A stretch of 64,000 nucleotides of DNA from positions 1-64,000 of the forward strand of contig NZ_NPDQ01000011.1 of assembly GCF_002812125.1 (NCBI RefSeq), in the 5' to 3' direction. The DNA comes from Leptospira brenneri (GTDB lineage Bacteria; Spirochaetota; Leptospiria; Leptospirales; Leptospiraceae). Both the position numbers and the translations under genes were made by a program. The notes below the pieces were generated by a model. That model did not search any database and was not told the origin of the DNA. It saw only the letters and a program-made list of their open reading frames with translations. Shown piece after piece: positions 17,836 through 27,189 of the stretch (positions within the stretch are counted from its first letter, which is position 1; every line of letters begins with the position of its first letter).

Positions 17836-19071
17836 ATGTTACAAAGAATATCTGTTCTTTTCCGGGGGATCCCTCTTGATCCAATTTCACTTCTTGCTGT
17901 ATATTCGGAAATTCTCAGTAAACTCTATTTTCTTGGTTTCGCTTTTTGCCTGGCATATATCCAAAGTGTGTATTTGGAATGGAATGCCATAGACCAAACC
18001 AATTGTATTTTATCGGCGATCCAACTTGGTTTAAGTATCATCCTTGTGTTTACTTCCTTTTTTTATAGAAGGTTTTTTGGTTTTGCTCCTATCATTGTTC
18101 GTTTGACATTATTTCTTTTGGTTCTTGTGGAAATCGAAACTGGATTTCATGATCCTACCATTCCCTATTTTGATCCTAGAAATTGGTTAACAATTACAGC
18201 CATCCTTGCCACATCTTCGTTCTTTTACCCCGGACTTGTTTGGCAGTACATTTTAGAGTGGTCCATTGTTTTGATGATTTATATCATCCGTGTGTATTTT
18301 GCCAACCAAACAGTGATCCCACTGGAAACTTGGAGAGAGATGTCGACCATTTTCCCTCTCTTTCTTGTGGCCTTCTTTTTAAACCATTGGTGGTTTCGAA
18401 CTCGGTACATCGCTGCTTATCGCGGTATGTTACTCGAAGAGAAACGTAGGACTTTTTTTCAGGACATTCATGATAGTTTGGGTTCTCAGCTCACAGATTT
18501 AGTTTTGCTTTCGCAAAAGATGGAAAAATCTCCAAAAGAGATTACAGACCTTCAATTACAAAAACTAAAACGACTTTCCACTTCGGCACTCCAATCCTTA
18601 CGCACACAGGTCCAAGAAGAAGATGAGAGGGAATTATTCCAAGAATCTCTCTTAGATGGATTGAAGTTATCCATTAAAAAAAGATACAAACTCGCTGGTC
18701 GTAATATTAAGTTAGAATGGGAAACTTTGGGAGAAGATCCGATCATCAAAATCAAAGAACCAGAAATGGCTCACCACATCCTTCAAATTTTTAAAGAGAT
18801 CACTACCAATGATTTACGTCATGGAGATGGAACATCCTCCTGGCAAGTAGACCGAACTCCAGAACATTTAAAATTTCGTTTTCTCTCAGAATCAAAAAGT
18901 TTAGAAGATAAGGAGAACAATCTAAGTTTAAAGGGGACAGAGGAATCCGAATCGGGAATCGGCGAACGAGGGTTATACCAAAGAATCAAATTCCTAAATG
19001 GAGAAATGAATATTACTAATCCTCCATACCAAATCAATATGAAACTTCCGATCAGTGTGTTTGAATTATGA
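17836..19071 (+). CDS. NarL-type membrane sensor histidine kinase
   Basis: 411 residues: five or six N-terminal membrane spans with short loops (residues 30-200), then a HisKA_3 dimerisation domain with the phospho-acceptor in FFQDIHDSLGSQLTDLVLL, then a compact ATPase domain (KEITTNDLRHG N-box, GIGERGLYQRI G-box). The sensing part is within the membrane, with no large periplasmic domain. The stop overlaps the response-regulator start by 4 bp, so the two are coupled. A TACC-CA-GGTA palindrome at 17818-17827, just before the ATG, resembles the two sites downstream of the regulator gene and may indicate autoregulation. Confidence 0.85.
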   Translation: MLQRISVLFRGIPLDPISLLAVYSEILSKLYFLGFAFCLAYIQSVYLEWNAIDQTNCILSAIQLGLSIILVFTSFFYRRFFGFAPIIVRLTLFLLVLVEIETGFHDPTIPYFDPRNWLTITAILATSSFFYPGLVWQYILEWSIVLMIYIIRVYFANQTVIPLETWREMSTIFPLFLVAFFLNHWWFRTRYIAAYRGMLLEEKRRTFFQDIHDSLGSQLTDLVLLSQKMEKSPKEITDLQLQKLKRLSTSALQSLRTQVQEEDERELFQESLLDGLKLSIKKRYKLAGRNIKLEWETLGEDPIIKIKEPEMAHHILQIFKEITTNDLRHGDGTSSWQVDRTPEHLKFRFLSESKSLEDKENNLSLKGTEESESGIGERGLYQRIKFLNGEMNITNPPYQINMKLPISVFEL

Positions 19072-19706
19072 AATCCATTTCTATCGGTATCATTGAAGAC
19101 AATTTGGATTTTTTACATTCGCTTTGCGGAGTATTAGAGGAGAATCCTTCTCTTCACTTAAAAACTTGGAATTCGGCAGAAGAGTTTTGGGCGGAGGAAG
19201 AGATAAAGGAATGGGATCTTCTCATTTTAGATATTGGACTTCCTGGAATGAGTGGGATCGATGTACTCAAAACTTATCATACCATCGAATCCAGAAAGAG
19301 CCTCGTGATTTCTTCCTTACAAACCGACGATGCGATATTTTCTGCCCTTCGGAATGGGGCCTCTGGTTATATTTGGAAATCGGAACTAGATTCCCTTCAC
19401 GATACCATCCAAACCTTACTTGATGGGGGAAGTGTGATCTCTCCTTCCATTGCCGCAAAAGTTTTGTTATCCTTTCGTAAACCCCAAACTGTCACCGGTC
19501 TCGGAGTGGGGGTAGAGGTTCTCACTCCGAGAGAGAGACAAATTTTAGAACTCATAGTCGAAGGGGATAGCCCTCACCAAATTGCATCTCTCTTTGGGAC
19601 AACGGTGGGAACGGTTCGCCAACAAATCAAAACCATCTATAAAAAACTTCAGGTAAATACAAGGGTACAAATGTTAAAAAAAGCGCGCCAATTCGGAATC
19701 TTTTGA
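19068..19706 (+). CDS. NarL/FixJ-family response regulator
   Basis: Receiver domain in residues 1-120, with the phospho-accepting Asp in LLILDIGLPGMSG, the switch Ser in LVISSLQTDD and the Lys in GYIWKSEL. The C-terminal LuxR-type helix-turn-helix reads LTPRERQILELIVEG and GTTVGTVRQQIKTIYKKL. It is coupled to the upstream kinase. Immediately downstream (19729-20028) are two copies of a palindrome placed two bases before a -35-like element, which is where a NarL-type activator is expected to bind, so they are candidate targets. Confidence 0.92.
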   Translation: MKSISIGIIEDNLDFLHSLCGVLEENPSLHLKTWNSAEEFWAEEEIKEWDLLILDIGLPGMSGIDVLKTYHTIESRKSLVISSLQTDDAIFSALRNGASGYIWKSELDSLHDTIQTLLDGGSVISPSIAAKVLLSFRKPQTVTGLGVGVEVLTPRERQILELIVEGDSPHQIASLFGTTVGTVRQQIKTIYKKLQVNTRVQMLKKARQFGIF

Positions 19707-19728
19707 AAGAACTGAGAATTCTAATTTA

Positions 19729-19771
19729 TACCATCTGGTAAATGGACAAACTCTGAAAATTCCGTTACCAT
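19729..19771 (+). promoter_or_regulatory. Palindromic operator plus promoter, unit 1
   Basis: Palindrome TACCATCTGGTA at 19729-19740, a 2-base gap, -35-like TGGACA at 19743-19748 (5/6 match to TTGACA), a 17-base spacer and -10-like TACCAT at 19766-19771. The operator centre would lie about 43 bases before the start point, as for class II LuxR/NarL-type activators. Confidence 0.55.
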
Positions 19772-20016
19772 TTAGCGATCGACTCACAAGAATACATACA
19801 ACCGCGCCATCATTACACCCGATGGATTTCCACTCTTTGGATCAAACTTCGGCTTGTTCTCTGGTTTGGTGTGTACTTCGTTCTGGTATTTCTGATCAAT
19901 TCGGTGGTATAAGAGAGGGACCAAAATTCATTTGGAAACTCTGGTAATCTACCTTTTCCTTGGTTTTTCTTTTTCCATCTAAGTTAGATATTTCTTGGGG
20001 ATTCCCTTTGTTTTTA

Positions 20017-20059
20017 TACCATTTGGTACATAGACAGAGCATTCACTATGCGGTAGTAT
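20017..20059 (+). promoter_or_regulatory. Palindromic operator plus promoter, unit 2
   Basis: Palindrome TACCATTTGGTA at 20017-20028, a 2-base gap, -35-like TAGACA at 20031-20036, a 17-base spacer and -10-like TAGTAT at 20054-20059 (an overlapping TATAAG follows). Architecture and spacing are identical to unit 1, 288 bp upstream. The predicted transcript is the small RNA at about 20066-20179. Confidence 0.6.
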
Positions 20060-20065
20060 AAGGGC

Positions 20066-20179
20066 AGATTGCCAATCAACCCCCCTTTCTCAGATTGGCG
20101 AAATAGCGTTCGATTTCCATTAGACAATCTAATTTGCTTTTGCAAACGCCATCGTGGAACCACCGCGGTGGTTTTTTTT
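20066..20179 (+). ncRNA. Candidate small RNA with own promoter and terminator
   Basis: Between promoter unit 2 and a T tract are three hairpins in series: 20071-20077 with 20093-20099 (7 bp, perfect), 20119-20124 with 20128-20133 (6 bp) and the terminator palindrome at 20158-20173. No open frame of note is present. The terminator points plus-strand, although no plus-strand protein gene ends there, so it implies a transcript of about 115 nt. The exact 5' end is estimated from the -10 element. It is antisense to nothing except perhaps the very end of meaB. Not recognised as a known RNA family. Confidence 0.55.
20158..20179 (+). terminator. Plus-strand intrinsic terminator of the candidate small RNA
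   Basis: A 16-base perfect palindrome AACCACCGCGGTGGTT (20158-20173) overlaps eight consecutive T residues (20172-20179). On the minus strand there is no T tract after it, so it does not serve meaB well. Confidence 0.75.
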
Positions 20180-21293
20180 AATTCTCCATCAAATGTTTGA
20201 TTTCTTTTAAGAGAGTGGATTTCCCTGCCATCAGTTTCTTCTCTGATTCTAGGATTGATTCTTTTTTCCCTGGTTTCGCAAAAAACTGTTCGAGAACTAC
20301 CTCTCTCAAAGTTTCTTCAAACCACATACGAGTTTGGTTTTCTCTATTTTTCGCATAATATCCGTTTGTTTTTGTGGTGGAGATATAATCTAAAACCAAT
20401 TTCCAGATTTCATCGATTCCTTTCCCACCAATCCCACTACAAGTAGTGGCTCTGGGTGTCCATTTGGATTCAGGGGCAGGGAAAAGATGGAGGGCCGATT
20501 CGTATTCGACTCTGGCTCGCATGGCAAAAGGTTCATTGGCACCATCCGCTTTGTTGATAGCGATGAGGTCGGCCATCTCCATAATGCCTCGTTTGATCCC
20601 CTGGAGTTCGTCCCCGGCACCCGCAAGCATGAGGAGTAAAAAGAAATCCACCATAGAATGCACTTGGGTTTCCGATTGGCCCACACCTACAGTCTCAATG
20701 ATGATGGTATCAAACCCCGCTGCCTCACAAAGATACATAGACTCACGTGTTTTTCTGGCAACACCTCCCAGAGAACCACTACTGGGTGAGGGACGGATGA
20801 AAGCATTTTCTGATTTGGAAAGAATTTCCATTCTGGTTTTATCACCAAGAATTGATCCTTTGGTTCGCTGACTACTGGGGTCAATCGCAAGGACTGCTAG
20901 TTTGTGATTTTGTTCGAGAAGGTAACTTCCAAAACTTTCGATAAATGTGGATTTCCCTACACCAGGAACTCCTGTGATTCCAATCCGGATGGAGTTTCCT
21001 ACTTTTGGCATCACGAGTTCCAAAATGGCTTGGGCTTTGTCATTATGTGCTTCTAAATTGCTTTCGACAAGAGTGATGGCCTTGGATAGGTGAGTGCGGT
21101 TTCCCGATAGAATTCCTGCGGCTAGTTCCTCTATCGAAATTTCTTTGCGACTTAAGGTTTTTCTTTGGTCACGAATGTAGGGTGAAATGGCAGGGGCATC
21201 GGCGACACCGGGGTTTACAGAAAGTGCTGATTTTTGGTTTGCACCTTCCTGGTCCGTAGTTTCTTTCCCATTGTCCTTGTTCGGTGTTCCCAT
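20178..21293 (-). CDS. meaB: Methylmalonyl-CoA mutase-associated GTPase MeaB (ArgK family)
   Basis: G-protein chaperone that gates B12 loading and protects methylmalonyl-CoA mutase. The Walker A loop GITGVPGVGKSTFIE is followed by VLAIDPSSQRTKGSILGDKTRM, IETVGVGQSE (switch) and the NKADG base-recognition motif. A 40-residue N-terminal extension is present before the conserved core. I use ATG 21293 (about 371 residues); an upstream GTG at 21323 would add 10. It is the last gene of the mutase operon, 80 bp after mutB, a classic pairing that supports the call. Confidence 0.93.
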   Translation of the reverse strand: MGTPNKDNGKETTDQEGANQKSALSVNPGVADAPAISPYIRDQRKTLSRKEISIEELAAGILSGNRTHLSKAITLVESNLEAHNDKAQAILELVMPKVGNSIRIGITGVPGVGKSTFIESFGSYLLEQNHKLAVLAIDPSSQRTKGSILGDKTRMEILSKSENAFIRPSPSSGSLGGVARKTRESMYLCEAAGFDTIIIETVGVGQSETQVHSMVDFFLLLMLAGAGDELQGIKRGIMEMADLIAINKADGANEPFAMRARVEYESALHLFPAPESKWTPRATTCSGIGGKGIDEIWKLVLDYISTTKTNGYYAKNRENQTRMWFEETLREVVLEQFFAKPGKKESILESEKKLMAGKSTLLKEIKHLMEN

Positions 21294-21373
21294 AAATATT
21301 GTTTCGTAAAAAATTAAAAACACCGATTCCCATTATAGGCAAACCGGTGTTTTGCGAATGTCCTATCTAGAAC

Positions 21374-23512
21374 TTAAGCGGCTCTTCTTTCGCCAAGAAG
21401 GATATTCAGAATTTGTTTGGCAGCTTCTGAGATCACGGTTCCTGGTCCAAAGATAGCAGTGGCACCTGATTTATAGAGAAAGTCATAGTCCTGTGCAGGA
21501 ATCACTCCCCCCACAACAACTAACACATCTTCTGCGCCTAGTTTTTTTAGTTCCTCAATCACTTGGGGAACCAAAGTTTTGTGGCCAGCAGCAAGAGAAG
21601 ACACCCCTAAAATATGACAGTCATTTTCTACCACTTGTTTGGCAACTTCTGCTGGAGTTTGGAAGAGTGGCCCGATATCAACGTCAAAGCCCATATCAGC
21701 AAAACTAGTGGAGATCACCTTGGCACCACGGTCATGTCCATCTTGACCCATTTTGGCCACCATGATCCGTGGACGGCGTCCTTCTAATTTTGCAAACTCA
21801 TCCGCAAGTGACCTTGCTTCCAGATACCCTTTGTCTTCGGAAATTTCAGAAGAATACACTCCAGAGATGGAACGAATCACAGCTTTGTACCTCCCAAATA
21901 CTTTTTCCATGGCATAAGAAATTTCACCGAGAGAGGCTCTCTTTCTTGCTGCATCAACGGCAAGTTCGAGAAGATTTCCTTCACCGGTTTCCGCACATTT
22001 GGTAATGGCATTTAACGCAGCTTCTACGGCCGTGTTATCGCGGTCTTTTTTCATTTGTTCCAAACGTTTGATTTGGGCAATTCGAACCGCAGTGTTATCG
22101 ATATCTAAAATATCAAGAGGGGCTTCCTTATCCAATCGGAACCGGTTCACACCCACAATCACATCCTTTCCAGAATCGATACGGGCTTGTTTTCTCGCAG
22201 ATGCTTCTTCAATTCGCATCTTAGGAATTCCCGTTTCGATGGCTTCTGCCATACCACCTAACTTCTGTACTTCGGTGATGAGAGCCCAGGCTTTGTGAAC
22301 TAAATCATTTGTGAGTTTTTCTACATAGAAGGAACCACCCCAAGGGTCGATGACTCTGTGGATATTGGTTTCTTCTTGGAGATAAATTTGTGTGTTACGG
22401 GCAATCCTTGCAGAAAAATCTGTGGGGAGAGCAATGGCTTCGTCGAGGGCGTTTGTATGTAAAGACTGAGTGTGGCCAAGAGCTGCAGCCATCGCTTCGA
22501 TACAGGTCCTTCCTACGTTATTGAAAGGGTCTTGTTCGGTGAGGGACCAACCACTAGTTTGGCAGTGGGTTCGAAGGGCTAAAGACTTCGTTGATTTCGG
22601 TTGGAACTGTTGGACAATTTTTGCCCAGAGGAGACGGCCCGCACGCATCTTGGCAATCTCCATAAAATGGTTCATTCCAATCGCCCAAAAGAAAGAAAGT
22701 CTGGGCGCAAATTCATCTACGGAAAGTCCAGAAGCAATTCCTGTTTTGATGTATTCCCAACCATCCGCAAGTGTATAAGCAAGCTCCAAATCCGCAGTGG
22801 CCCCAGCTTCTTGCATATGGTATCCGGAAATGGAAATGGAATTAAACTTAGGCATGTACTTGGAAGTATAACCAAAGATATCGGCAATGATTTTCATGGA
22901 ATGTTTCGGTGGGTAAATATAAGTATTACGCACCATAAACTCTTTCAAAATATCATTTTGGATGGTACCTGAAAGTTTGTCTTTGGAGACTCCTTGTTCT
23001 TCTGCAGCAACAATGTAGAAGGCAAGGACTGGGATCACGGCCCCATTCATGGTCATGGAAACCGACATTTGGTCGAGAGGGATCTGATCGAAGAGGATCT
23101 TCATGTCCAACACGGAATCGATCGCTACACCCGCTTTTCCCACATCTCCTACCACACGGTCATGATCCGAGTCGTATCCACGGTGAGTGGCAAGGTCAAA
23201 GGCCACAGAAAGTCCTTTTTGACCGGCAGCTAAGTTTCTACGATAAAAGGCATTGGACTCTTCGGCAGTGGAGAACCCGGCATATTGGCGAATGGTCCAG
23301 GGTTTATTCACATACATTGTGGAATAAGGGCCACGTAGGTAAGGAGGGATTCCCGCGGCATAGTTTAAGTGTTCCATTCCTTCTAAATCATCTTTCGCAT
23401 AACGAGATTGAATGGAGATTCCTTCTGCCGTTTGCCAAAGGGAAATGGACTTGGCATCTGGTTTGTTAGAACCGAAAGAAAGTGGAGTACTTGCAAAATT
23501 AGGTTTGTTCAT
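21374..23512 (-). CDS. mutB: Methylmalonyl-CoA mutase large (catalytic) subunit
   Basis: Interconverts methylmalonyl-CoA and succinyl-CoA with adenosylcobalamin, for propionate and odd-chain fatty acid breakdown. The TIM-barrel half has [28 protein letters not shown], recognised by [13 protein letters not shown]. The C-terminal B12 domain carries the histidine motif [12 protein letters not shown] (DxHxxG) and VSSLAAGH. The 712-residue length is the norm. It starts 1 bp after mutA. The enzyme is expected to be a heterodimer with MutA, because both genes are present and only this chain has the cobalamin histidine. Confidence 0.96.
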   Translation of the reverse strand: MNKPNFASTPLSFGSNKPDAKSISLWQTAEGISIQSRYAKDDLEGMEHLNYAAGIPPYLRGPYSTMYVNKPWTIRQYAGFSTAEESNAFYRRNLAAGQKGLSVAFDLATHRGYDSDHDRVVGDVGKAGVAIDSVLDMKILFDQIPLDQMSVSMTMNGAVIPVLAFYIVAAEEQGVSKDKLSGTIQNDILKEFMVRNTYIYPPKHSMKIIADIFGYTSKYMPKFNSISISGYHMQEAGATADLELAYTLADGWEYIKTGIASGLSVDEFAPRLSFFWAIGMNHFMEIAKMRAGRLLWAKIVQQFQPKSTKSLALRTHCQTSGWSLTEQDPFNNVGRTCIEAMAAALGHTQSLHTNALDEAIALPTDFSARIARNTQIYLQEETNIHRVIDPWGGSFYVEKLTNDLVHKAWALITEVQKLGGMAEAIETGIPKMRIEEASARKQARIDSGKDVIVGVNRFRLDKEAPLDILDIDNTAVRIAQIKRLEQMKKDRDNTAVEAALNAITKCAETGEGNLLELAVDAARKRASLGEISYAMEKVFGRYKAVIRSISGVYSSEISEDKGYLEARSLADEFAKLEGRRPRIMVAKMGQDGHDRGAKVISTSFADMGFDVDIGPLFQTPAEVAKQVVENDCHILGVSSLAAGHKTLVPQVIEELKKLGAEDVLVVVGGVIPAQDYDFLYKSGATAIFGPGTVISEAAKQILNILLGERRAA

Positions 23513-23513
23513 T

Positions 23514-25322
23514 TTATTTCCCGATCCATTTGGTTTGGGCTTTTTCCATAAATTCCACGATGTTTCGTTTCATATGGATGAAGTCGTCGATTCCGAGTGA
23601 CTCGGCCTCTGCAATTAAATCCTTTGGGTATCCCGCAAGGAGTTTCCAGGAATTTGGTAATTGGGATTTCATCTCGGAGGCAAACTCAGGTAGGTAGGTC
23701 GCATATTCTTCGTCAGACGAACATAAAACTACGATTTCACTTGCCTGTTCTTTTGCTTTGGTTACCCCTTCCTTTACAGAAGAAAATCCTAAGTTATCGA
23801 TGATTTCATAACCAAGGCAACCGAGGAAATTGGAACTAAACCCAGCACGAGCTTTTCGCATGGTTAAGTCACCAATGGTGAGTAAAAATATCTTTGGAAG
23901 TTTTTTACCCGCAGCAATATGAAGATCCGTCAGGTTTCTCCATTTGTCAAATTCATAGGAGAGGCGAACAGGAAGGAGAGGAGAATAGGTTGTGTTTTTC
24001 TTTGTACTGATTTCGTTTGAAGTTTCTTCCAAAGAAGTTTTTAATTCAGGATGCCTTTCGGAGGGAAGAGGGTATTGGTTGGTTCCCAAAAGAATTTCTT
24101 TTTTAGTAGCGAGAGCATTCCTTTTTTTGTCCGCCCTAACACTGATTTCTTTTTGAAGGTTTCCCTTTTGTAAAGCCTGGAGAAACCCACCTTCTTTCTC
24201 AATCGTTTGGAATTTGGTCCAAGCGGTTTCTGCTAATTTTTTTGTGAGAACTTCTAGGTAATAAGATCCAGCGGCTGGGTCTTCCACTTTGTCTAGGAAA
24301 GATTCATAACGAAGGAGGAGTTGGGAGTTTCTAGCAATTCGTTTGCCTAACTCTTGTTGTGCGGAGTATTCAGAATCAAATGGTAATACTGCCACAAAAT
24401 CAGCACCACCCATAACTGCAGACATGGCGGCAGTGGTTCCGCGTAACATATTGACATAAGGGTCATAAGCTGTGAATTGGAAGTTGGAAGTCTGTGCTAC
24501 AATGAGGGCAGGTAAAGATTCTCCAAGACCTGGTTTGTAAGCATTTAAGATTTCTGTCCAAAGGATTCGTAAAGCTCGTAGTTTTGCAATTTCAGTGAAA
24601 TAATCAGAACCAATCCCCGTCCAAAACCAGAGATTGGAGGCTGCGTCTTCGATTGCCACACCCGCATCAATATGACGGTTCAAATAATCCACTCCCCAAG
24701 ATAGGGAATAGGCGAGTTCTTGGCCAATGGAGGCACCCGCATCTCGCAAGTAATAACTGTGAATTCCCACACCCGCAAATCCTTTGGTCCCGGAAAGGGA
24801 AGTTAAGGTTTTGCCGATTGTAGAATCTTCTGATCCTAACTCTCCATCTTTTAACGCTGATCCATAAGGATCAAAGTCACCGAGTACGATGTTATGCGAA
24901 GAAACGAGCTTTTTTAGTGCCTCAGAAAAGTCAGGGGTTTTTTCTCTTAAAGAAACAATTAAGGGTAAGTTTCCCGTAAGGCCAGCCAACTTTTCTAGGT
25001 CTGCCGATGAATTGATTTTAAATCCGTTTCCAGCAGTTTCTTTTCCAGAAATCAGAATGGCAGCATCGGCCCCTTTTTGGGAGAGGTTGGTAAGTTCAGA
25101 TTCTGCAGTGACTGTTTCTGTGACGCTCCAACCATTGGTTCGTTTGTAAACTCTGGGGAGGTCTGAGATATCTTCTTTGCGGTAGAAGGGTTCGATTTTG
25201 AAACCCTCTTCGGTTTCCCAAGTGACCTTGTCCCAAGGGTTACCTTTTAAATCTTTGAGGATTTGGTTTTTCCAATCCTCTGACGAAACTTCAGGGAAGT
25301 CTGAAAATAAAAATTCGTTCAA
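23514..25322 (-). CDS. mutA: Methylmalonyl-CoA mutase small subunit
   Basis: Non-catalytic partner of MutB. It shares the mutase barrel ([44 protein letters not shown]) and a degenerate B12-like domain near the C-terminus that lacks the DxHxxG motif, as in known MutA chains. The 602-residue length fits. It starts 1 bp after the preceding small membrane protein gene and ends 1 bp before mutB. No B12 riboswitch fits in the 65 bp before the operon. Confidence 0.9.
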   Translation of the reverse strand: MNEFLFSDFPEVSSEDWKNQILKDLKGNPWDKVTWETEEGFKIEPFYRKEDISDLPRVYKRTNGWSVTETVTAESELTNLSQKGADAAILISGKETAGNGFKINSSADLEKLAGLTGNLPLIVSLREKTPDFSEALKKLVSSHNIVLGDFDPYGSALKDGELGSEDSTIGKTLTSLSGTKGFAGVGIHSYYLRDAGASIGQELAYSLSWGVDYLNRHIDAGVAIEDAASNLWFWTGIGSDYFTEIAKLRALRILWTEILNAYKPGLGESLPALIVAQTSNFQFTAYDPYVNMLRGTTAAMSAVMGGADFVAVLPFDSEYSAQQELGKRIARNSQLLLRYESFLDKVEDPAAGSYYLEVLTKKLAETAWTKFQTIEKEGGFLQALQKGNLQKEISVRADKKRNALATKKEILLGTNQYPLPSERHPELKTSLEETSNEISTKKNTTYSPLLPVRLSYEFDKWRNLTDLHIAAGKKLPKIFLLTIGDLTMRKARAGFSSNFLGCLGYEIIDNLGFSSVKEGVTKAKEQASEIVVLCSSDEEYATYLPEFASEMKSQLPNSWKLLAGYPKDLIAEAESLGIDDFIHMKRNIVEFMEKAQTKWIGK

Positions 25323-25323
25323 T

Positions 25324-25632
25324 TTATTCCTCTACGATTTGGTATTCTTCCATATATCCTGGGAAGTCGCCTAACCCTCGTGTGAAGGTAAACTTGGCCG
25401 GGTAAACAACAAGACGTTTGCCTGATTGAATGAAGGTTCCCGACAACAAGGTGAAAGGGGCAGCTACAATAAAAGCAGCAGTTCCAAGTACGGTTCCGGC
25501 AAGGCCCATGGGACGTGCCACAATCAAATCAATTAACATTTCGCCACCAGAGGGCACTTCTCTTGCGGACAAACTTTGGCTCCATAAGAGACAGATTAAG
25601 AAAAGGATGGACAAGGGTCGTGTTTGTTTCAT
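25324..25632 (-). CDS. Small exported or membrane protein heading the mutase operon
   Basis: 102 residues, with an N-terminal signal peptide (SILFLICLLWSQSLSAREV) and a second hydrophobic segment (GLAGTVLGTAAFIVAAPFTLLSG), ending in an acidic tail. No family recognised; glycine/alanine-rich hydrophobic cores of this kind occur in small spirochaetal envelope proteins. It is 1 bp upstream of mutA and probably first in the mutA-mutB-meaB message, although an envelope protein has no obvious part in mutase function. Confidence 0.65.
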   Translation of the reverse strand: MKQTRPLSILFLICLLWSQSLSAREVPSGGEMLIDLIVARPMGLAGTVLGTAAFIVAAPFTLLSGTFIQSGKRLVVYPAKFTFTRGLGDFPGYMEEYQIVEE

Positions 25633-25697
25633 AGGCTGATCACTCGGGCTGTCTTCTGATGAAATCTCGAGAATGATATCCCTGTAAAGTAAGAAAT

Positions 25698-26366
25698 ATG
25701 GCTAAAGAAATTGTTTTGTTTGTTCTCTATTCTATTGTGCATCTTTTTGCGATCGCTACGATCACAAAACAGGATGTTTTTTATCTCCCTTCCAAAATCA
25801 TCCCGATCCTAATCCTGATAGTAGCACTCTTTCGTTACTTTCCCAGTTTGGAGAAACGTGGAAAATTAGTGGCTGTGGGTCTTGTGTTTTCTCTTTTTGG
25901 AGATAGTTTTCTTGCTCTCCCCAAAGAAGGATTTTTTGTTTTTGGGTTGGGATCCTTTCTTGTTGCCCAATTGATTTATTCCTACGCTTTCACATTGGAT
26001 TCTAAAATTAAACCCATCTTAGCGATTCCTTTTTTGCTTTTTGGTAGTTCTTTCTTCTTAGTGTTAGTTCCAAAACTTGGAAGTCTTCTCATCCCTGTGG
26101 GAGTTTATATCTCTGCTATTTGTCTCATGGGTTGGCGGGCCGCTGCTAGAAATTCGGTGTCCAAACCATTTTATCTTGGTTTATTCGGAGCACTGGTATT
26201 TATCGTTTCTGATTCGATCATAGCATATTCGATGTTTCTAAAACCAGAAATGGACCGATTCACAGCTTCTATGGGAATTATGACAACCTATTATATTGCA
26301 CAAGTGCTCATTTACTCTGCCACAAAGTTGGAAGAGTTGGATGTTCGTTCTGTGAAAAATACTTGA
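25698..26366 (+). CDS. Lysoplasmalogenase (YhhN/TMEM86 family)
   Basis: Eight predicted membrane segments fill 222 residues. The family-typical acidic motif SLFGDSFLAL lies after the second helix pair, and a second acidic position (VFIVSDSIIAYSMF) lies near the C-terminus; both are conserved in YhhN/TMEM86 hydrolases, which cleave the vinyl-ether bond of lysoplasmalogens. Divergent from the mutase operon across 65 bp. The substrate in this organism is uncertain, since plasmalogen content is not readable. Confidence 0.8.
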   Translation: MAKEIVLFVLYSIVHLFAIATITKQDVFYLPSKIIPILILIVALFRYFPSLEKRGKLVAVGLVFSLFGDSFLALPKEGFFVFGLGSFLVAQLIYSYAFTLDSKIKPILAIPFLLFGSSFFLVLVPKLGSLLIPVGVYISAICLMGWRAAARNSVSKPFYLGLFGALVFIVSDSIIAYSMFLKPEMDRFTASMGIMTTYYIAQVLIYSATKLEELDVRSVKNT

Positions 26367-26424
26367 TTCACTTAAAAGTCGCGAGTATCGTATTTATGGT
26401 TTTGAATAACCAGGGAATGGGATT

Positions 26425-27189
26425 ATGAAATCACTAAAAAAAACATCCTTTATCGAAGCAGTTGCGGCTGCCATTGAACATGAGGTTCAATGTTTTAACT
26501 TTTATCTTAAACTCTCAGAAAGTCTACCTGAAGGCCAAATCAGAGAATTGTTCAGCCAACTTGCGTTAGATGGTGATGAGCATATTAAATTCATCAAAGA
26601 AATATACAAAGGTGCGGAAGGAAAAGAACTCCCCAACCTAAAACAACTTTCCGAAATTGAAAAGTTTCATTCCTCAACCATCCAAAAGGTTATGGATAGG
26701 CTCGATCGAAACAAAAACGAAGAAGTGAAAGCAGACGAAAGGAAAGCCTTGGAACTTGCGATCAGAGAAGGGGAAGATGCTCGTAATTTTTATGCGACCA
26801 TCCGTAACAAGTTCCAAGATCCAAAAATCAATTTATTATTCCAAAAGTTAGCCAACTTCAACGAATCTAATAATTCCCTTTTAGAAGCACAAGCCTTAGC
26901 AATGGAACAGTCTACTCCTGCGGACCAAGTTTTTTATTGGGAAGATGAAGAGCTCATGGAACAAGTGAACTCTTCTCCAAGGTCTTCTGGAAAGGCAAAA
27001 GTTTCCAAACCGGCTCCAAAACCAAAAGCATCCTCGGCGAAACCTTCTGCTAAAAAAACAGCCAAACCAGCAAACAAAAGTTTAGCGAAGAAAACAGTTA
27101 AGAAGGCGATCAAAAAACCCGTAAAAAAAGCGGCACCAAAACCAAAGGCTAAAACAAAACCTGCTAAGAAAAAAGGTAAGAAAAAATAG
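26425..27189 (+). CDS. Rubrerythrin/ferritin-like protein with Lys/Ala/Pro-rich tail
   Basis: Residues 5-160 form a four-helix ferritin-like domain, with metal-ligand Glu/His pairs at EHEVQCFNFY, GDEHIKFIKEIY, REGEDARNFY and a last helix around NFNESNNSLLEAQAL. The remaining 70 residues are almost only Lys, Ala, Pro and Ser (KPAPKPKASSAKPSAKK and the like), comparable to histone-H1-like or AlgP tails. The stop overlaps the next start by 1 base. A peroxide- or iron-handling role is implied by the fold; the tail suggests binding to DNA or another polyanion. A similar tail occurs on the hydrolase at 4263-5123. Confidence 0.8.
   Translation: MKSLKKTSFIEAVAAAIEHEVQCFNFYLKLSESLPEGQIRELFSQLALDGDEHIKFIKEIYKGAEGKELPNLKQLSEIEKFHSSTIQKVMDRLDRNKNEEVKADERKALELAIREGEDARNFYATIRNKFQDPKINLLFQKLANFNESNNSLLEAQALAMEQSTPADQVFYWEDEELMEQVNSSPRSSGKAKVSKPAPKPKASSAKPSAKKTAKPANKSLAKKTVKKAIKKPVKKAAPKPKAKTKPAKKKGKKK

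Larger units (their letters stand above)
19707..20177. other. 471-bp non-coding region with twin promoter units
   Basis: No supportable protein gene. Two units repeat: a TACCA-N2-TGGTA palindrome, two bases, a -35-like hexamer, 17 bases and a -10-like hexamer (19729-19771 and 20017-20059). The second unit is followed by three small hairpins and a T-tract terminator ending near 20179. The transcript of the first unit could read two short frames. One (stop 19910-19912) encodes a hydrophobic, membrane-like peptide but lacks an ATG, GTG or TTG at a useful place. The other runs from ATG 19822 to 19947 (41 aa) without a Shine-Dalgarno. Confidence 0.7.

Noticed and set aside
19822..19947. Annotating the 41-codon frame as a real gene
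   Set aside because: No Shine-Dalgarno, no family resemblance and a competing frame; mentioned only as a possibility.
25633..25697. Cobalamin riboswitch before the methylmalonyl-CoA mutase operon
   Set aside because: Only 65 bp separate the operon from the divergent gene, too short for the 180-base or longer B12 riboswitch, and no B12-box-like sequence was seen.
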